Shown: positions 36,573 to 45,149, numbered from the stretch's first letter. The stretch is 64,000 nt of DNA from Clostridia bacterium (GCA_018433675.1 JAHDQS010000003.1:1-64000), one strand, 5' to 3'. The notes: generated from the letters alone by a model not told the origin. Made by a program: numbers and translations.

Positions 36573-37594
36573 TCTTTCATCCCCGGAAGAAGCATATTTA
36601 CGATCAGTTCGGGCAGTTTGCCATCCGTTTCTGCTTTTTCTATCACTTCCACGGTTATCACGTCACCCTCGGTTACAATAGTCTGTCCGTTTTTATCGAG
36701 CAATTCCTTTCCGGCAATTTTACCCACTATGTACTTATGTCTGATACCCTCTATTTGGGCCTCCACTGCCGGACTTTTAACTGCTGCTGTTTTTTCCGGC
36801 TGCCGTATTTCTTCTCTTTCACTTTTCTCAAAAACCGCTTCCTTTTTCATCGCAGGCTTAATTTCTTCCTCTATTTCCCTACGACTATCCCCCTCATACT
36901 CGCGAAAAGAGCTTTCTTTTGACAAAATACCGTCAATATTATCCCAAAAACCCGGGAACCCACTATCATCATAGGTATAGCATCCGTCATAAATCCCACG
37001 CCGTATAAAAGATCCGTCTGCCGTCATTTCATTCCGATTTACAGAACTTTTTCTGACGTTAACGGCCTTTTCACTGACTGCTTCCCGTAAGGGCATTTTT
37101 TTCTCCGCAGCCGGAATGATTTTTCCAACGATTCTTCCTGCTTTCTGCCTTTCTTTCTCTTTTTTTCTTTGTTCTTTTTCTCTTTTTAAGATGGTTATAT
37201 CCTCTGATAACGCTTCAAGCTGCCTTTTTATTCCCAAGATGGTATTCTCAATTTCCGGAATACCTTCCAGACTGATTCCTTTGGCTTTTTGGGCACGCAA
37301 AACAATGCTTTCCGCCTCTTTTTCCGCATCATGCAGCAACAAAGCAACGGCGCTTTTCGTCCTCTCCAAAGCCATCCGGGAAAACTCGCCTATTCTTGCT
37401 TGTTTTTCCTTCCTTGTCGCAAGCTGCTCGAGTTCTCTGGTCAGACCGTCCCGTTTGCGATAACATCCCTCTATTTCCTGCCTTTGTTCAGCAAGGGCGG
37501 CCATATGACATTTATTCAGATTTTCAAGATACTTGTCAACCTGTTTAACGTTTAATCCCAAAATCCTTTTTGGGATTTTGCCGTCCCTAATCAT
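36569..37594 (-). CDS. coiled-coil protein with DivIVA-like N-terminus
   Basis: 341 residues. The N-terminal ILGLNVKQVDKYLENL resembles the membrane-binding start of DivIVA-type proteins. A coiled coil follows at about 30-150, then a low-complexity charged stretch (about 150-280). A compact C-terminal domain of about 60 residues contains VGKIAGKELLDKNG and LPELIVNMLLPG. I do not recognise the whole protein. Its place between pelF- and pelG-like genes, with four- and eight-base overlaps, argues that it works with the synthase-exporter pair, perhaps as a scaffold or positional cue (inference). Confidence 0.6.
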   Translation of the reverse strand: MIRDGKIPKRILGLNVKQVDKYLENLNKCHMAALAEQRQEIEGCYRKRDGLTRELEQLATRKEKQARIGEFSRMALERTKSAVALLLHDAEKEAESIVLRAQKAKGISLEGIPEIENTILGIKRQLEALSEDITILKREKEQRKKEKERQKAGRIVGKIIPAAEKKMPLREAVSEKAVNVRKSSVNRNEMTADGSFIRRGIYDGCYTYDDSGFPGFWDNIDGILSKESSFREYEGDSRREIEEEIKPAMKKEAVFEKSEREEIRQPEKTAAVKSPAVEAQIEGIRHKYIVGKIAGKELLDKNGQTIVTEGDVITVEVIEKAETDGKLPELIVNMLLPGMKE

Positions 37595-37985
37595 CTTTTA
37601 ACTCCTCCACATCCTTACTGCATTTCTGTATGGTATCAAGTATTTCTTGCGTCAATTCATCCAGTACCTTTTTGAACTCCGCGTTTTTTTCCGTATCCTT
37701 TTCTATACCTTCAGCCTGCTTAACCGCTTGATAAACCTTCTCGGTCGCTTTAAAATGCGCCTTCCCTATTAATCCTGTTATTTCAGCATTAAACTGTTCG
37801 TACCTTTGCAATTCTTCCTCTGCCCTTTTGGTCTCCTCCTGCAGCCTGACAATTTCTCCATTCACCTGCAATAACTCGACCTGCAACAAATCTTTGCTTC
37901 TTTCATAATGCTGGTCCATACGATCAATTCTGTCGGAAACAGCAACCGGCTTGTATCCAATCAACGAGCGGGAAAATTTCTTCAC
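37587..37985 (-). CDS. small coiled-coil protein
   Basis: A 132-residue, highly charged protein that is almost entirely heptad-forming (about 20-130). A short head, RSLIGYKPVAVSDRID, resembles the start of its larger neighbour and of DivIVA-like proteins. It has no membrane segment or signal peptide and is not recognised as a named family. It lies 12 bp after the PelF-like gene and overlaps the next gene by eight bases. It probably forms hetero-oligomers with the adjacent coiled-coil protein. Confidence 0.6.
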   Translation of the reverse strand: MKKFSRSLIGYKPVAVSDRIDRMDQHYERSKDLLQVELLQVNGEIVRLQEETKRAEEELQRYEQFNAEITGLIGKAHFKATEKVYQAVKQAEGIEKDTEKNAEFKKVLDELTQEILDTIQKCSKDVEELKDD

Positions 37986-37997
37986 TGCTGTTCCTCC

Positions 37998-39743
37998 TCA
38001 CGCTATTCTCCTGGCTTCCAAGAGCCTCCCTATAGCTTCTGCCTTCTCTAATTCCAAAAAGGACTTGTCGTACTCGCCTAAATTGTTATAGGCCATGGCA
38101 ATCTCCGTCAAAATTACCGGTACGGCCGGGGTATCTGGAAGTTCAGCGGCAGCCATCCTAAACTGTCTGACAGCTTCCCGCCAGTAACCAATAGCTGCAA
38201 ATGCATATCCTTTCTCTGCCAACAGTTTTTGCTTTTTAACCTTCATAACGAGAGCTTCCAGTTCACCCGGGGCGCTTTGAGCCAGTCTTTGATAGCTCCT
38301 CAGGTATAGGTCAAGCACTCTCTCTATTGTAAAATAGTTCAAAGCCCTCTCCCGGGCTTCAGCCCCAAGTTTCAAACGCATCTCATCATTTGCCAGAAGG
38401 ACCGTGATCGCTTCCGCGAGCTGGCGCGGTTCACCGGGATTTGTCAGAAAACCCGTATCCCCCAGTGCTTCCTTAATTCCTCCCACATCTGTTGCTACAA
38501 TGGCCTTTCCTACCATCATTGCTTCAACCACCGAATAGGGAAACGCCTCTGAAATACTGGATAAAGCAATTACGTCTCCGCTCCGATAGGCTGTGGGAAC
38601 ATCATCCGTGTGCCCGGCAAAAATGAAGGTTTCCTCCAATTGCAGTTCCTTTACCAGCTTTCTGCACTCTTCGTAATATACGGGGACAGAAACAGAGCCG
38701 TATAAAACAAATCTGACCTCCGGTATCTTCTCCTTGACAAAAACCGCTGATCTGATCATGGTCATAATATCCTTCACCGGGTCGATTCTGGCAACCGCCA
38801 CAACAGTCGGATATCTGTTCTTGTGAAAAGTCCTTTGCGGCGAAAACAATTCCTTGTCCACGCCGTTATATATAACCTTAATGTTTTCTTGAGGTACTCC
38901 AAATTCTTTTTCCCATCTCGTGTTATATTCGCAAACGGGTGATACCTGATCGGCAAAGGTATAATTGAGCATAACCACAGAATGAATCATCCTCATTAAA
39001 AAGGTGTTTAAAAATGTGGGGTATCCCCTTTTCCCTAAGGAAAGATACTGTTCCCTCAGATAGACACCGTGTTCCGTCAACAAAAACGGGGTTTTGTTCT
39101 GCTCCTTCGCCAGCACACACGGAACACCGCAAAAAGCCGCTGCTGCGGAGTGCGAAACATCAACCTTCGGTACGGGAGTATTTAAAATATTAAAGAACCG
39201 ATAAATCCATCCCAGGCTCTGAATAACCGAAAACACACTGGGATCTTCAAAATCCCTGTGCCCTTCTCCGGCACGTGCCATCACAATTTTCCTAAAAACA
39301 TCCCAGGTCAGCTCCGACTTGAAGCTCATCCTATAATCGTATTGCTGGAAATATCTATTCAACTCACTTAAAACAATAGCCAGCCTTTGCGGGTTTTTTT
39401 CTTCATTGAGAAACTCGTCGACCAACTCGACAAAAAGCGGAAGAAAATCGCCACGGATAACCTGATCGACCGTCATCTTTTTCCCGACATAAACCTGGGA
39501 AAAAGGCGTCGTCAAATGCTCACTGGGCTCTTCTGTTCCCCAAAGGGGTACCTTAATCAAGCCGGCTCCCGCAGGAAGTCTAAACTTCTGCGTAACAAAA
39601 GGATTCATGATTATACTATATATAGTGTAATCAACGGTCGGCAACCTGTGTGTCAAAATATCACACCAGGTACTTACCCCACCCTGATGATATGGATATG
39701 TACCTTCTGTGGCCAACATAACTTTCAGTTTATTATTCATCAT
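37998..39743 (-). CDS. pelF: PelF-like glycosyltransferase (GT4) with C-terminal TPR-like tail
   Basis: 581 residues. The GT4 core begins with the PelF signature EGTYPYHQGGVSTW. It continues with LLTEHGVYLREQYLSL and the donor-binding half (VIYNGVDKELF, VARIDPVKDI, SEAFPYSVVEAM). PelF is the cytosolic synthase of Pel polymer, using a UDP-hexosamine. After about residue 490 a helical tail (AAIGYWREAVRQFRMAA, AYNNLGEYDKSFLELEKA) looks like two or three TPR units. In other Pel systems the TPR protein is the separate PelE. It is the first gene of the long operon. Confidence 0.8.
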   Translation of the reverse strand: MMNNKLKVMLATEGTYPYHQGGVSTWCDILTHRLPTVDYTIYSIIMNPFVTQKFRLPAGAGLIKVPLWGTEEPSEHLTTPFSQVYVGKKMTVDQVIRGDFLPLFVELVDEFLNEEKNPQRLAIVLSELNRYFQQYDYRMSFKSELTWDVFRKIVMARAGEGHRDFEDPSVFSVIQSLGWIYRFFNILNTPVPKVDVSHSAAAAFCGVPCVLAKEQNKTPFLLTEHGVYLREQYLSLGKRGYPTFLNTFLMRMIHSVVMLNYTFADQVSPVCEYNTRWEKEFGVPQENIKVIYNGVDKELFSPQRTFHKNRYPTVVAVARIDPVKDIMTMIRSAVFVKEKIPEVRFVLYGSVSVPVYYEECRKLVKELQLEETFIFAGHTDDVPTAYRSGDVIALSSISEAFPYSVVEAMMVGKAIVATDVGGIKEALGDTGFLTNPGEPRQLAEAITVLLANDEMRLKLGAEARERALNYFTIERVLDLYLRSYQRLAQSAPGELEALVMKVKKQKLLAEKGYAFAAIGYWREAVRQFRMAAAELPDTPAVPVILTEIAMAYNNLGEYDKSFLELEKAEAIGRLLEARRIA

Positions 39744-40004
39744 ATATCACCAAATTAATTTCTTTTGTGACAAACATTCATACAATTCAAGCTCTTGTTT
39801 CTATATTAATATACACTTTACTACTTTTCACAATCAGATTATATCAGATGTTTACATTGCAGGCAAATTATTTGTCTTTATTTACTTGATCTATATATTT
39901 TTTCGCATCACCTATGTTTTTACCTGATTTTTTTCAGGAAATACGTTAAAATTAATGTGCTTGCTTTATTCAAATTAATCTTCATCATGAAATGAGGTAT
40001 AAAC
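39744..40004. promoter_or_regulatory. divergent AT-rich control region between pelF-like gene and galE
   Basis: A 261-bp AT-rich gap between divergent genes. For the minus strand TTGTGA and a TATTAA-like -10 about 16 bp apart (around 39795-39825) are a plausible but weak promoter. CCTGA and TCAGG form a small hairpin around 39922-39937. I found no c-di-GMP riboswitch or clear operator. Confidence 0.35.
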
Positions 40005-40994
40005 ATGAAAACAATACTAGTAACAGGCGGTGCCGGTTATATTGGCAGTCATGTTGTTAAAATGCTTGGAGAAGCCGGATACGAAGTGATCGTCTATGAT
40101 GACCTTTCAACCGGCCATGAATGGGCTGTACTATCCGGCAGGATGGTTCGCGGCAATATCAATGATACTGTCAAATTACAGGAACTTTTACAGCAATATA
40201 ATATTGATGCAGTTATACATTTTGCGGCGCATATCATCGTCCCCGAATCTGTCGGCAACCCGCTCAAGTATTACCTCAACAACGTCATGGGCACTTTAAA
40301 TCTTCTGAACGTCTTAAAACAATGTAAAATTGATAAATTTATTTTTTCTTCTACAGCCGCCGTTTACGGCATTCCCAGCATAATCCCTGTTGCTGAAGAA
40401 ACCCCTTTATCCCCAATCAATCCATACGGCAGAGGGAAAGCAATGATTGAACAGGTTTTGTCAGACCTTTCTTTCTCCAATGAGATAGATTACGTCACTT
40501 TGCGTTACTTCAACGTAGCCGGGGCAGATCCCGCAGGAAGAATTGGGGAAGGAAAGCCTGATGCTACCCACCTGATAACTATGGCCTTGCGCACTGCCGC
40601 CGGTCTGTGTCCCCATCTGGACGTTTTCGGCACTGACTATCCGACCTTTGATGGAACCTGCATCAGAGACTACATACATGTGGTAGATTTAGCAAGCGCC
40701 CATCTTAAAGCACTGGAATACTTATTTAACGGAGGAAAAAGCGATGTTTTCAACTGCGGTTACGGTAAAGGGTATTCCGTCCTAGAGGTTATTACAGCGG
40801 CAAAAGAAATAACCGGCAATAATTTCCAGGTCAATTACACCGGACGGCGCCCCGGAGATCCTCCCGTTCTGATTGCCGACTGCGAGAAAATAGGGAATAT
40901 CCTGAGCTGGCAACCGTCACACAATGATTTGCATCATATCATCGAAACAGCCTGGAACTGGGAAAAAACACGAATCGCGCGATACAACGGCTAA
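40005..40994 (+). CDS. galE: UDP-glucose/UDP-N-acetylglucosamine 4-epimerase
   Basis: This 329-residue short-chain dehydrogenase-type epimerase shows the NAD motif TGGAGYIGSHVV, the catalytic Thr region FSSTAAVYG, and the YxxxK motif in NPYGRGKAMIE. The C-terminal RRPGDPPVLIADCEKI binds the UDP-sugar. It interconverts UDP-glucose and UDP-galactose and, in many Firmicutes, the N-acetyl forms. Divergent to the PelF-like gene, it would supply UDP-GalNAc for a Pel-type polymer. From memory of the literature, Gram-positive pel loci also carry a galE; that recollection should be checked. Confidence 0.93.
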   Translation: MKTILVTGGAGYIGSHVVKMLGEAGYEVIVYDDLSTGHEWAVLSGRMVRGNINDTVKLQELLQQYNIDAVIHFAAHIIVPESVGNPLKYYLNNVMGTLNLLNVLKQCKIDKFIFSSTAAVYGIPSIIPVAEETPLSPINPYGRGKAMIEQVLSDLSFSNEIDYVTLRYFNVAGADPAGRIGEGKPDATHLITMALRTAAGLCPHLDVFGTDYPTFDGTCIRDYIHVVDLASAHLKALEYLFNGGKSDVFNCGYGKGYSVLEVITAAKEITGNNFQVNYTGRRPGDPPVLIADCEKIGNILSWQPSHNDLHHIIETAWNWEKTRIARYNG

Positions 40995-41044
40995 ACTCAC
41001 GACATAACAAGTTTCATAGCATACCACTCATGGCACACCAATCC

Positions 41045-41073
41045 TTGATATAATTAGCTGTTCCTGTTAGAAT
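41045..41073 (+). promoter_or_regulatory. promoter of degV
   Basis: TTGATA (41045-41050), 17 bp, TAGAAT (41068-41073). A GC-closed stem-loop (AAGCCGC 41088-41094 with GCGGCTT 41134-41140) lies between it and the ribosome-binding site. Confidence 0.7.
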
Positions 41074-41158
41074 ATTTTATAAAGAAGAAGCCGCCTTACA
41101 CATGGTCTCATTATAAGTATGAACAGGTTACATGCGGCTTTTGAGGAGGGATTTAAAA

Positions 41159-42025
41159 ATGAAACCTGTCATTATTACCGATACATCCACTGATCTGCCG
41201 CGGGAATACATTGATGAAAACGCTATTCCCTATCTTGGCTTGACGGTTCACTTTCAAGGCCAAGAAACAGAAGAAGATTTCGGCAAGACATTAGAATACG
41301 AAGAATTCTACCAAGCTGTCCGGGACGGAGAAATGCCGACTACCTCTCAAATAAACGTAACTGCCTACTACAACCTTTTTAAGGAGTACCTCCTGCAAGG
41401 GCGACCGATAATATATATCGGGTTCTCCTCCGCTCTCAGCGGTAGTGTTGGCAGCGCCTTCGTTGCAAAAAAAATGCTCAACGATGAGATACCAGATGGC
41501 GACTTAACAGTGATCGACAGCAAATGTGCCTCTCTTGGTCAAGGTTTGCTCGTACATCTGGCATATGAAATGTTAAAGGATGGAAAAAGCAAAGAAGAAA
41601 TTGTGACACGGGTTAATGAAACAATATTAAGAATCAACCACTTCTTCACCGTCGATTCTCTCGATCACCTTAAACGTGGGGGTCGTATCAGCTCAACAGC
41701 CGCTATGGTCGGCTCAATCTTGAACATCAAGCCTATCCTTTATGTCAATGACGAAGGAAGACTCGTTCCTCATTCAAAGGTACAGGGCCGCAAGAAATCC
41801 CTCAGAGCCCTGGCCGATTTGCTGGAAGAAAGGATAGAAAACCCGGAAAATCAAGTCATAGCCATCAGCCATGGTGACTGTCTGGATGATGCCCTTTACC
41901 TCAAGGATATCTTATGTAAGAAATTTACTTTTAAGGATGTCATCATTAATTATGTCGGACCCGTTATCGGTGCCCACTCAGGTCCTGGCACCGTTGCCCT
42001 TTTCTTTACGGGCAAGAGCAGATAA
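41159..42025 (+). CDS. DegV family fatty-acid-binding protein
   Basis: This 288-residue DegV protein is of the FakB type, which presents fatty acids to a FakA kinase. The N-terminal VIITDTSTDLPREY and the phosphate/fatty-acid loop FSSALSGSVGSA are present. SLDHLKRGGRIS and VGPVIGAHSGPGTVALFF complete the family signature. The ATG at 41159 follows GAGGAGGG; an earlier in-frame start lies inside the leader hairpin. It is a monocistronic gene with its own promoter and a strong terminator. No fakA is in the window. Confidence 0.93.
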   Translation: MKPVIITDTSTDLPREYIDENAIPYLGLTVHFQGQETEEDFGKTLEYEEFYQAVRDGEMPTTSQINVTAYYNLFKEYLLQGRPIIYIGFSSALSGSVGSAFVAKKMLNDEIPDGDLTVIDSKCASLGQGLLVHLAYEMLKDGKSKEEIVTRVNETILRINHFFTVDSLDHLKRGGRISSTAAMVGSILNIKPILYVNDEGRLVPHSKVQGRKKSLRALADLLEERIENPENQVIAISHGDCLDDALYLKDILCKKFTFKDVIINYVGPVIGAHSGPGTVALFFTGKSR

Positions 42026-42059
42026 ACGAGAGATTATGCCCATGCCGTGCGCACAATCT

Positions 42060-42095
42060 AAAAGCTGTACCGAAAAATTTTCGGTACAGCTTTTT
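42060..42095. terminator. bidirectional terminator between degV and the thiamine ABC operon
   Basis: AAAAGCTGTACCGAAA and TTTCGGTACAGCTTTT form a near-perfect inverted repeat with A- and T-runs at both ends. Confidence 0.92.
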
Positions 42096-42096
42096 C

Positions 42097-42867
42097 TTAT
42101 GCACCTAAAAGAGCCGATAACATCTCCTTTTTAAGTTTCACAAAATCATTTGAGGTTATTTCACCGCGGGAACGCGGTCGGGGAATACTAACAGTTATCT
42201 CTGCCTTGACAACAGCAGGTCGTTTGCTGAAAACATAAACCCGATCCGAGAGAAATATGGCTTCTTCAACGTCATGAGTAATGAAAAGTACAGTCTCCCG
42301 ATATTTTGACCAGATCCCGGAAAGCCAATCCTGCATTTCTGATTTCGTATATGCATCCAGTGCTCCAAAGGGTTCATCCAACAAAAGCAACTCCTTCTTA
42401 GCCAGCACCGTCCGTAAAAATGCCACTCTCTGTCTCATACCGCCTGAAAGCTGAGCCGGGTAGCTCGAGGCAAAATCCGACAGGTTAAACTCCTGAAGCA
42501 AAGGCATTGCCAGCCGATAAGCTTCCTTCTTGGAAACACCGTGCAATTCCGGTCCCAAAATGCAATTATCCAGCACTGTGCGCCAGGGAAGAAGAAGATC
42601 CTTTTGCAGCATGTACGATATGTGACCTTTTTCCCCGGTTATGTCCTTCCCGTCAAGGAGGACAGAACCTTTATCAGGCCTTTCTAAACCGCTGATAATA
42701 TTGAACAAGGTGCTTTTACCGCAGCCACTCGGCCCAATAACGCTTACGAACTCGCCCTTTTTCACCGCAAGGCTGACTCCGTTAAGTGTTTCCAACTTCT
42801 CCTTTCCTTTTTCCGCCGGCGGGTACGTTTTGAAAATATCATCGACAACCAAATAATCCTCTGCCAT
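42097..42867 (-). CDS. thiZ: ABC transporter ATPase, thiamine-precursor type
   Basis: This 256-residue ATPase is of the SsuB/TauB/ThiZ class. Walker A is GPSGCGKST, the Q-loop lies in MLQKDLLLPWRT, the signature is LSGGMRQRVA, Walker B is LLLLDEPFGALD and the H-switch is FITHDVEEA. The ATG at 42867 lies one base after the stop of the binding-protein gene; a longer frame inside that gene is not supported. Under a TPP riboswitch together with a ThiY-like protein, it most likely energises uptake of a pyrimidine precursor of thiamine. Confidence 0.88.
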   Translation of the reverse strand: MAEDYLVVDDIFKTYPPAEKGKEKLETLNGVSLAVKKGEFVSVIGPSGCGKSTLFNIISGLERPDKGSVLLDGKDITGEKGHISYMLQKDLLLPWRTVLDNCILGPELHGVSKKEAYRLAMPLLQEFNLSDFASSYPAQLSGGMRQRVAFLRTVLAKKELLLLDEPFGALDAYTKSEMQDWLSGIWSKYRETVLFITHDVEEAIFLSDRVYVFSKRPAVVKAEITVSIPRPRSRGEITSNDFVKLKKEMLSALLGA

Positions 42868-42868
42868 T

Positions 42869-43861
42869 TTATCTCTCCGGCAGAAATTCGTTGGTAAAGG
42901 CTTTTTCGGGTTCGATTTTCTCTGAAAGCAGTTCCCGTTCAAACATCCACTCCGCATAAAGCTTCCACACCTCATTATCCTGCCAACCCCACTGCGGGGC
43001 ATCTGCTTGATACTGTTCGCTTAACCAGTCCTGGCTCTTTTTCACCAAATCCCCATCCAGTTCCGGTACATGCTTTAAAAGAATCCCTGCGGCCTCCTCG
43101 CTATTCGCCATCGCGTATTCATAACCCTTGGTGGTTGCCGCCATGAATTTTTTGGTGACATCAGGACGTGATTTTATAGTATCTTCGCTGGCAACGATAA
43201 CCGGAGTGTAGTAATCCAGCGCCGGGTCATAATCCTTCAGCATGATAATGTTCAACGGGACACCCTTCAGTTCCGACCGTATACCGTCCCAACCGTAGAA
43301 TATCCAGGTAAAGTCAACATCTTTACCGATAACCGAAAAGAAATCAGTCGAGCCAATGTCAATAAACTCAACCTTGTCCGACTCACCGCCGTCTTTTCTC
43401 ATGATCGCCTCAATAACCGCATATTCGGCAGGTGAACCCCAGCCTCCGTATCTTTTCCCTTCCAATTCCTGCGGTCTTTGAATCTTGTCCTCCTTTAAGG
43501 AAGCAAAACCGGAGGTGTTGTGCTGAATCACCGCCGCCAACGAAACAATGGGTATACCGGCAGCTCTGGCATAAGTCACCGCCTCTTGGTAACTGACTCC
43601 GAAATCAATTTTCCCGGCAGCTATCAATTGCTCCGGTCCTGTCTCCCCGGCCTGAAAAATCTCGACCTCAAGACCTTCCTCTCGGTAGAAACCCTTCTCC
43701 AAAGCAACATACAAGCCGGTATGGTTTGTGTTTGGCGTCCAATCCAGCATACAGCTTATCTTTGTCATTTCTCCCTCTTCATTCGGTTTCTCGGCTCCAC
43801 AGCCGGTCATGACCATCAACATAAACAATAACACCGCTATAACAGCAAATTTTCTTTTCAT
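42869..43861 (-). CDS. thiY: ThiY-like substrate-binding lipoprotein
   Basis: This 330-residue NMT1/THI5-like binding protein has a lipoprotein signal (hydrophobic stretch, then MTGC with the lipidated Cys at about residue 20). The mature part starts with the family hallmark MLDWTPNTNHTGLYVALEKG. It also has DFGVSYQEAV and YGGWGSPAEYAVIEA. ThiY proteins bind formylaminopyrimidine or HMP-type thiamine breakdown products. The start at 43861 follows AAGGAGGATGAA; the longer frame is inside the permease gene. Regulation by TPP is expected through the upstream riboswitch. Confidence 0.9.
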   Translation of the reverse strand: MKRKFAVIAVLLFMLMVMTGCGAEKPNEEGEMTKISCMLDWTPNTNHTGLYVALEKGFYREEGLEVEIFQAGETGPEQLIAAGKIDFGVSYQEAVTYARAAGIPIVSLAAVIQHNTSGFASLKEDKIQRPQELEGKRYGGWGSPAEYAVIEAIMRKDGGESDKVEFIDIGSTDFFSVIGKDVDFTWIFYGWDGIRSELKGVPLNIIMLKDYDPALDYYTPVIVASEDTIKSRPDVTKKFMAATTKGYEYAMANSEEAAGILLKHVPELDGDLVKKSQDWLSEQYQADAPQWGWQDNEVWKLYAEWMFERELLSEKIEPEKAFTNEFLPER

Positions 43862-43887
43862 TTCATCCTCCTTGTTATCCCAGACGG

Positions 43888-44631
43888 TTATTTTTGATAA
43901 TACCAAGGCATTACCAATCTCCCCGTGATTTCTACCACCGCAAAAAACAACAAACTTAAAATCGATACCACCGCAATAGCGGCAAATAACTGATCTGTCA
44001 AGAATGACTTCATAGACCGGGTCATATAGATTCCTAATCCTTTTGAGGCCCCCAGCCACTCCCCGATAATCGCCCCCATGACGCTATAGGTGGCGGATAT
44101 TTTTAAGCCGGCAAAAAATGAGGGCATGGCTCCCGGAAATTTCACCTTGCGGAAAACCTGCCACGGCGAAGCCCCCATAGCCGTCAAAAGCCTGACCATA
44201 TCCTCGTCAACAGTGGAAAGACCTTCCACCAGGCTGAGGGTAATCGGGAAAAAACAAATCAGTACAACCGTTACCACCTTGGGCATCATTACATAGCCAA
44301 ACCAGATTATGAACAGCGGCGCTATCGCCACAATAGGTATGGTCTGGGAAACTACCATTAACGGATATATTGTTCTTTTTACTCCCGGGGAAAGTCCCAT
44401 CGCCACGGATAAAACTAAACCCGCCCCTATGGCCAGCAAAAAGCCAAGAAACGCTTCATAAATGGTTTGCAGACCATGATCCCACAACAATACTTTCTTA
44501 TTAATAAGAGAACTTCCCACCGCAGAGGGTGATGGTAAAATATATTCTTTAATCTCAAAATACTTTACAACCCATTCCCAAATGATTAACAGCAGAACAA
44601 AAAACATTATGGAAGGAAGATACTTTTTCAT
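43888..44631 (-). CDS. thiX: ABC transporter permease, thiamine-precursor type
   Basis: This 247-residue inner-membrane permease of the SsuC/ThiX group has six membrane segments. The EAA loop, GASPWQVFRKVKFPGAMPSFFAG, docks the ATPase. It overlaps the end of the thiamine-binding YkoF-like gene by four bases and is 26 bp before the binding-protein gene. The four genes form one TPP-controlled operon. Confidence 0.9.
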   Translation of the reverse strand: MKKYLPSIMFFVLLLIIWEWVVKYFEIKEYILPSPSAVGSSLINKKVLLWDHGLQTIYEAFLGFLLAIGAGLVLSVAMGLSPGVKRTIYPLMVVSQTIPIVAIAPLFIIWFGYVMMPKVVTVVLICFFPITLSLVEGLSTVDEDMVRLLTAMGASPWQVFRKVKFPGAMPSFFAGLKISATYSVMGAIIGEWLGASKGLGIYMTRSMKSFLTDQLFAAIAVVSILSLLFFAVVEITGRLVMPWYYQK

Positions 44632-44933
44632 TCCGGTTTTCTCCCATCCCTGTACTTATCTATTTTTTCTTCCATTGTCACCCCTTCGGCCTTATAGTCG
44701 ATTTTGACTACCGATACCACACGAGGGGCTCCTACCCGAACACAAGCCTCCTGCGCCTTTTTCACAATCTCCAAGAGTTCCTCCAGTTCTCCCTCCATCG
44801 TGGTTTCCATCGGTCCGACCAGATATTTCACACCTGACTTTTGGATTACCTTAATCGCCTCATCGACAACCTCATAAATCCGTTCTTCCTCCACCACCGG
44901 AAGAACCTGTAAGCTAAGATTTACCACCGCCAT
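44628..44933 (-). CDS. MTH1187/YkoF-like thiamine-binding protein
   Basis: This 101-residue ferredoxin-fold protein of the MTH1187 (thiamine-binding) family shows AVVNLSLQVLPV at the N-terminus. KYLVGPMETTMEGELEELLEIV and a C-terminal VVKIDYK strand follow. Such small proteins bind thiamine or its pyrimidine moiety in the cytoplasm and accompany HMP transporters. The ATG at 44933 is nine bases after GGGGAG and gives the standard family length. Longer frames run through the riboswitch and are rejected. It is the first gene of the operon. Confidence 0.85.
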   Translation of the reverse strand: MAVVNLSLQVLPVVEEERIYEVVDEAIKVIQKSGVKYLVGPMETTMEGELEELLEIVKKAQEACVRVGAPRVVSVVKIDYKAEGVTMEEKIDKYRDGRKPE

Positions 44934-44973
44934 CTTTTTCATCTCCCCTCTCATTGTTCTCTTCACAACAATA

Positions 44974-44998
44974 AACCGCTTCCGGCCCGGAAACGGTT
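44974..44998 (-). terminator. expression-platform hairpin of the TPP riboswitch
   Basis: On the minus strand AACCGTTTCCGG and CCGGAAGCGGTT pair (one bulge) and are followed by a T-rich run. It lies between aptamer and first gene and is likely the ligand-controlled terminator. Confidence 0.7.
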
Positions 44999-45013
44999 GC
45001 AATTTAATTCTTG

Positions 45014-45133
45014 GGCTATTTCCTCCGCTGGCATTATCCAGATCAGGTTTAAAGGGTCGGCATTTCCCGAGCAATAAATCTCTCCTGAACCTCTCGCGAA
45101 TGCCCTCTCAGCCGGACTGTCCCAGCTCCCCGA
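45014..45133 (-). promoter_or_regulatory. TPP riboswitch (THI element)
   Basis: The minus strand contains the conserved CGGCTGAGAGGGC (P2/J2-4 region), an extended P3 arm, and then ACCTGATCTGGATAATGCCAG followed by CGGAGGAAATAG. These are the two halves of the thiamine-pyrophosphate aptamer. It precedes the transporter operon and is preceded by a consensus promoter. Binding of TPP should reduce expression. Confidence 0.96.
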
Positions 45134-45149
45134 ATATTTAATTGATCTA

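Noticed and set aside
39744-40004. c-di-GMP riboswitch upstream of the polysaccharide operon
   Set aside because: The conserved GEMM bases are not present on either strand of this AT-rich gap.
42868-43002. Longer N-terminus for the thiamine ABC ATPase
   Set aside because: It lies inside the binding-protein gene in another frame; the ATG at 42867 fits the family.
44934-45074. Longer N-terminus for the thiamine-binding protein
   Set aside because: It would cover the riboswitch aptamer and expression hairpin, and exceeds the family length.
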